Shown here: positions 58,847-64,000 of the stretch, one piece after another
How positions within the stretch are numbered: position 1 is the first letter of the stretch
How the letters are laid out: each line of letters opens with the position of its first letter
Assembly (NCBI GenBank): GCA_020086605.1
Contig: JACBWW010000047.1
Span: forward strand, 415,995-479,994
DNA: 64,000 nt
Direction of reading: 5' to 3'
Origin: Lanius collurio
Taxonomy: Eukaryota; Chordata; Aves; Passeriformes; Laniidae
Program-made: the position numbers and the translations under genes
Notes under the pieces: generated by a model
Databases searched by the model: none
What the model saw: the letters and a program-made list of their open reading frames with translations, nothing else
What the model was told of the DNA's origin: nothing

Positions 58847-59020
58847 CTGATTTTCCAAGTCAGTTTTCTCTTGTTTCTTGGATTCCAGTGTCTGCTGCAG
58901 TACAGCAAATTTATCTTGAACCTCCCTCAGGTCTGTTTCTTACTTGGACCATCCACAGAAATCTTTAACTTTCCTTGAGCTCAATTCAACTTTAGCTTTT
59001 TGGGTGCAATGTTTGGATGA
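58847..59020 (-). pseudogene. DNAH7: DNAH7 pseudo-exon, microtubule-binding stalk coiled coil
   Basis: Acceptor TTATTTACAG, then NIAPKKLKLN, stop, AQGKLKISVDGPSKKQ. A two-base remainder shifts the frame, and LREVQDKFAVLQQTLESKKQ and EKTDLENQ follow. This is the return strand of the dynein stalk (compare VAPKKxKLxEAEGxLKxAMDGLxKKQ). The donor CAG|GTGTAT is weak, and the next exon continues the same coiled coil at LCSKKL. Confidence 0.85.
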
Positions 59021-62000
59021 CTGTAAATAACGACAAAAAATAAACATCTGAAAGATACACCCTTCACTCCAGGGTCTTTTTTTTAAAAAAAAAAAAAAAA
59101 AGAACATGAAGATGAAAGGAAGACTCAGCAACTCAGTAGCTCGTGCAATATTCTGTTTTATAACTTCCAATCTGAAGACAATTAGTTAACTTAATCCCTC
59201 GTTTCTGTGCTAATACTAATTTGTACAGTTTCTACATTTTTTTACTGTAATAACACATAGTGATTAAAAGCAAAGAAGGTTTTATACTTCCAAACTGTGT
59301 CCCATTGGACCACAATTTAGAATCCATCATGGATTTGTGCCAGTAGAAACACACAAACAATAATATGTCTTAAGTAGCACTTAACACACACATCCAGCCA
59401 AATATGTAGACAAAATAAAAGAAACTATTAACAGCTTTTCACAACCAAGGATCTATTTTCCAGTTTTGAGGATTTCATTCTTTCGCACAGATGTTTTTCT
59501 GAGGAAAATACTAGATGTAACATGTAACTGAAAACACATTATTCATCTTTCTGTAAACAAGCATGAAAATAAGCCTAAAATGTCCCTAGGACCAGCTGAA
59601 GCAAAAATTGACAAGTATTAGCTACATAATTAATGAATCCCCTCTCACATTTTGTAAGTTGCAGCTCTCCTTTAAAGCCCACCTTTTAAAATAATTTTCT
59701 GACAGTTGGTATTTGTAATGTTAGTAGTTGTTTCCAAATTGCAAAGTCCTCCAAGCACGCAGTTACCAATCTGAGTAACAAAATACCCTCTCACATGAAG
59801 GCAGCCCAAATAAAAAGCCTGCCATGACTCAGCTTTCAAGGGGCACACTGACCTTCGTGCCCAGGGCAGATTCACTGCTAAATTCTTGGCTCCAGGTGTT
59901 TCAAATCTGAAACAGCACCAAAAATAAACACACTTTTTCAAAGCATTGAGTGCAATGCATACCAAAAAATATCCTTTGGGCTTAATGTGACTACCAGAAA
60001 CCTCCAAGGACATTTCAAGAATGCCCCAGTTCTGTGCAACACTCTGAAAGGATATTAGCTTTGTTGCTATCTGAAGAGAATGTTGCTTCCATGCCTTCCT
60101 AGAAAAATTCAGAAAATCAGGCTCTACGCCTTCTTATGTGAATTGATCTTTTTTTTTTTCTTTCTTGCATAAGTATCTGAGAAGTAATTTCACCTCACTT
60201 TTGGTGTGAAATGAAACTGATAGACTGAGCCCTTTAGTCAAATTTATTTAAACTTTTTTTTTTAATACATATTTACATCTCATTAAACCCCATGGTTATG
60301 ACCCATTAAAAAAAAAAACTAAACAAAAAATCAGTTTTTGTTGGCCCTCTGCTGTTAGAAACAACTGCTTGGCTGCTGAGACACTTGTTTCAATGCAACC
60401 CAAATAAAGAAAAAAAATACCAACTGATAGACAGTAAAGTATCAAACAAAAAGACTGTTTTTTAAACTAACCATTAACTAAGATCCTACTAACAGTATTG
60501 CAGAGTAAAACTGTCTTGTAGGTGTTGAGAAAGCTAATGGACTTTCTAAATGGTAAACAAAAGCAATCATGACTAATACTTGAAATTGTAGTCAGTGCAT
60601 GACCCCCACTTTTTTTCTTTTATATTTTATTTTATATTTTACATAAAATGTCTTTTGTATTACAGGATATCTTCTCCTGATGAATGTAAAACATTGTATC
60701 CTATCTACTACTATCCAGTAAAAGCTTTTCTATTTTTCCAATAAATATTTTCAATATTGTTTTATTTGTGCATTATAAGTCAATTAAAATCTCTAACTGA
60801 AAATTTTCATCCCTATAGCATTCTTTACCCTGCAGAATCACACAACCAAAATATAGTCTTTGAGGGAGCAAATTCTAACTCTATCATTCCCTGCAAATTC
60901 AGCAAATGCACTGAGACTCAACACAGATAAAGAAAGTAATATTAATTAAAAACTGTTTATGTCTGGCTACTGGCCATTCTAGTTAGCAAACCATAAAACA
61001 ACTGTTCCAGGTATCCTCCTATCAGCAGAAATTCTCACTGCAGTGTGACCATTCCCTGTGTAAGCAAGCAAGCAGAAATTGAAAACTGGGAACAGGAATT
61101 ACCTTCTAATAGGATTGAGAGGTATCACTCCCCTCCCAGTAGCACCTAAGCTGCCTTAACTATTCAAAGTCACTCTCCTCTTTGCCTTTTTTGCTTACTA
61201 GAGATGAAAGAACATCCCCAGCATGAACATCAAGCTCAACAAGTGCTCCTATTCTGCTTAGACAGCTTTCCTCACACCAAGGTGACAATGTCCTCAGTCT
61301 ATTACCCTGTCCCAGAAAATCCCCTAGTGTCTGCAAAAAAAATTTTTAAATTTAAGAAGTTGAATGTCTGGTCTAAGGCATGATTATGTTTTCTTGCATT
61401 TCTAGTTTCTTACTCTGTTATCTTCATGTCTGTGTATTAAATAGTTCCTTCTCACTGTAATACCAGTACAATGTCCTTTGTTCACCAGTAGCTCAATAGG
61501 GCTTTGGGATGCTTTTTTGCTTTAACAAATCCAAATATAAAATATGGATGGCACAAATCTGCAAACAAACCCACATACACTACTTAATTCCTGCCCCACA
61601 AGAATCAGTCCTTGTCCTTTTACCATTTCCATTTTATTCATTCCAATACTACCTAAGAATATATAATTAGGAAAAACATCTGAAAAATTTACTTAAAAGA
61701 CCATTTTAAGTTAGATCAGAAAAAAGTTTATCCTCAGCAATAATTCTTATTTACTATCCCCTGCAAGATTCTTCCCACTGTACTTACTGAAGATTAGTTT
61801 AAAGATACAAATCTTCAGTCTCTGTATCATATAAACTAATAAGGATAAACAAGAATTCTCTCTTCAACTGCTAATCCACCTGCAGTGCCTGAAAAGTTAT
61901 TATTTATACCTTCCCAGCAATAGTAAACATAAAGGAATTTGAGTAAAGCAACCAAGTACAACCTTATTACAATAGTTTTCCATTATTAAAAAAAAAAAAA

Positions 62001-64000
62001 ACAAATAAAACCAACACTGTTAAGAGTCTTTTCCTCTCAAGATCTCTTGTGCTGTTCTTTGCACTGTAGGGATGTTTCTCTGAGGCTGAATTAGCATATT
62101 GTTTTTCATTTTTGTTCTTGGTTTTGTGTGACTTTGCATTGCATTCACTGCACACTGTCAAATCTTGGGACTCAAACCCCAGTTCCTCTCCTTATAGCAA
62201 AGGTTATATTACTTAGCAAGATCCCTTCAGCAGGAATTGTCACACATTTAACTCCACTCAGTATAAGGACTTATACTGAATTTTTTGCAGTTTAATCCTG
62301 AATGAGATTGCAGAGTAGAAATCCCAGCAAGAGTTAAAACATAGCAAAAAACCTTCTGAAATGTTTACTTAGGACTGCCCCTAAAAAGGTAAAATAGTAT
62401 ATAGGATACCTCTGATATTCAGTTTTCTACTGGGGAAAATCAGGTATGTTCACCATGAATTACTGTATGGAACTTCTGATTCTTCAGAAAAATACAGAGT
62501 ATGGAAAGGTTATTAGTTTAGAAAAGAGAAGTGAATTTAATTACTGTTATTAAAAGCTACTCTTTACTCACCTATCATAAAATCTAAGAAGCAGATACTT
62601 AATACCATAATTGTCAGGGAGAAAAAAGAAAGTTCTCTGTCTCAGAGACAATACCATCTGCATGCACTGTGAGTCACAAATACTTCTATTAAATACTTCC
62701 ATACCAAGCAGGGTCTCTGGCCTTTGAAAAAACATCAAGAAGCTCCTAATTAGTTAAAAAAAGATAATCTGGCAAAAAAACAGATGCTTTTTCTCTAAGT
62801 ATCCATTAAGCTCCTTGAGAATTATTTCCAGAAATTCAATGCACTTGCTCAGTTTTTCCCATGTTTTGTCTGTTGTTACTACTGTCAGCACATGCCTGTC
62901 CTGGAAAAGAAATTATTCCACATAAAAATATAATTGTCTTTTCAAGTGAATCACCACACAGCACTGCAGGAAGTCTTAATCTAAATGAATCTCTCTATCA
63001 ACTTCTGCTTTACTCAAACCATTGTCAGGTTTACAATTTACTGACCTTGCTCATTGACAGGGTTCATTGGACAAGCAATTGTTCAGTTTTTATGAAATTA
63101 TTCAAAATGTGAACTATTATTTCTGAAAATAATTTTAAAATAGGGTCAATTGATCAAAGAGCCTAACTGCCATCATTCTGTTGGAGCAACATCAATTTAC
63201 ACTGGCTGTTCAACTGCATGATGTAATTAAGCAACATGAACAGTTCAAACATTTTGGCTGTTTTTTTAAAGTGTACTTCTATGACACCAACAAAGTCACA
63301 TATTCTAACCAGGAATCAAGTATGAGAATTCAAAGCAAAGAATAATCCTTCCCTCCATATAAAATACATAAATACATACACAAGATGTAAGTATTAATAT
63401 GGCAAAGTTGTACACAGGCAACACTGACACTTCAGTACTGATATTTAACTAGTAATGTGATCTAAAAAAAGGTTTTCTCTGCTCCTGAGACATTTCCTAA
63501 CTAAATACATCATTAAAGAATTTTGTTCTCAAAACAAAGTTCTACTTGTTTTAAGAATACAAGAAATTGTATTTTTATTTCTGCTTTCAACAGCACCTGA
63601 GCAACACCTGTCAAGACACATTCTTGAATAAACACTGGGTTTCTTATATTTGTACGCTGTAGAGATGACAAAATAGACATTAAGACATGGAGTGCTTTCC
63701 AAATTCTTTCCAGTGCTTTCCAAATTAATCTCTCAAATTAAATGAATGTAAATTATTAGAAAAGATGCTGCATAAAATGAAAGTTATCTCAGTTAATACA
63801 AATGCAAAAAAGGTTTTGAAAAGACCTTTGAAGGAATACAGTTGTCTGAACATCAGTCTCTGGCATTTAATGTGCCTTTTGACCTGTTTATAGCCTTATC
63901 ATCATTAAAGTTTTTAATCTTGCTCACCAAGTATGAGGTCAGGGAGCAAAGACACACTGAAATGTAGGAAATTATGCAGATTTACAAAGAAGAAATCAAA
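59021..64000. other. no confident gene; may hold further eroded DNAH7 exons
   Basis: AT-rich with homopolymer runs (T8A18-type at 59079-59104). A segment at about 60283-60400 on the minus strand weakly recalls the dynein exon preceding the stalk (WVITMGFNEM, TSVSAAKQL), too degraded to call. No other recognisable coding, RNA or mobile feature. Confidence 0.5.

Larger units (their letters stand above)
40935..59020 (-). pseudogene. DNAH7: DNAH7 unitary pseudogene (axonemal inner-arm dynein heavy chain), at least eight decayed exons
   Basis: DNAH7 is a roughly 4000-residue dynein heavy chain of cilia and flagella, and in human it lies convergent to SLC39A10. Here eight minus-strand segments match its C-terminal third in correct order. 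From high to low coordinate they are: stalk coiled coil (58847-59020), stalk end to AAA5 (57417-57600), two AAA5 exons (54699-54857, 53628-53830), the AAA6 approach (50634-50726), and three C-terminal exons (42698-42975, 41864-42001, 40935-41079). Stops, frameshifts and a lost donor break several exons; others stay open but have lost conserved residues. Exons covering most of AAA6 and the last part of the C-terminus were not found. The 5' two thirds would lie beyond the window. Identity rests on peptide matches and synteny; a related heavy chain (DNAH3 or DNAH12) is less likely. Confidence 0.85.

Noticed and set aside
59858..59912. Exon-like minus-strand segment with CTGTTTCAG acceptor and GTCAGT donor
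   Set aside because: None of the three frames resembles dynein or any other family I recognise.
1..64000. tRNA, rRNA, CRISPR or prokaryotic operon features
   Set aside because: None seen; the spliced genes and repeats are vertebrate nuclear DNA.

Overview
The window looks like a piece of a bird nuclear genome, probably a songbird. It has long AT-rich introns, a CpG-island promoter interrupted by an assembly gap, a CR1 retroposon tail, an avian ERVL-like LTR and G/T-rich low-complexity tracts. No RNA gene or CRISPR array was seen, and no prokaryotic features.

Layout. 1-5.4 kb is intergenic. 5.4-6.9 kb is a CpG island (N gap 6027-6336) that carries the promoter and probably the non-coding first exon of SLC39A10 (zinc transporter ZIP10). 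Nine coding exons follow between 19428 and 37945, all with canonical splice sites and matching phases, giving an 857-residue protein. The 3' UTR probably runs to about 40.9 kb.

From 40.9 to about 59 kb the minus strand carries at least eight decayed exons of an axonemal dynein heavy chain, best explained as DNAH7, which lies convergent to SLC39A10 in human. They appear in the correct 5' to 3' order, many with splice sites still visible. Several hold stop codons and frameshifts, and the reading frame cannot be rebuilt without repair, so this is a unitary pseudogene in this lineage. Inside one of its former introns, on the opposite (plus) strand, sits an apparently intact four-exon survivin-like gene (BIRC5L, 184 residues, 47246-49844). 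The last 5 kb holds no recognisable gene.

The two intact genes are functionally separate: one imports zinc at the plasma membrane, the other is a BIR-domain protein of the survivin type. The main finding is the dead dynein gene around an intact antisense BIR gene. Other points of interest are a long hairpin in the ZIP10 3' UTR, a shortened zinc-ligand spacing in the BIR domain, a sharp base-composition switch inside ZIP10 coding exon 1, and candidate metal-response elements in the ZIP10 promoter.
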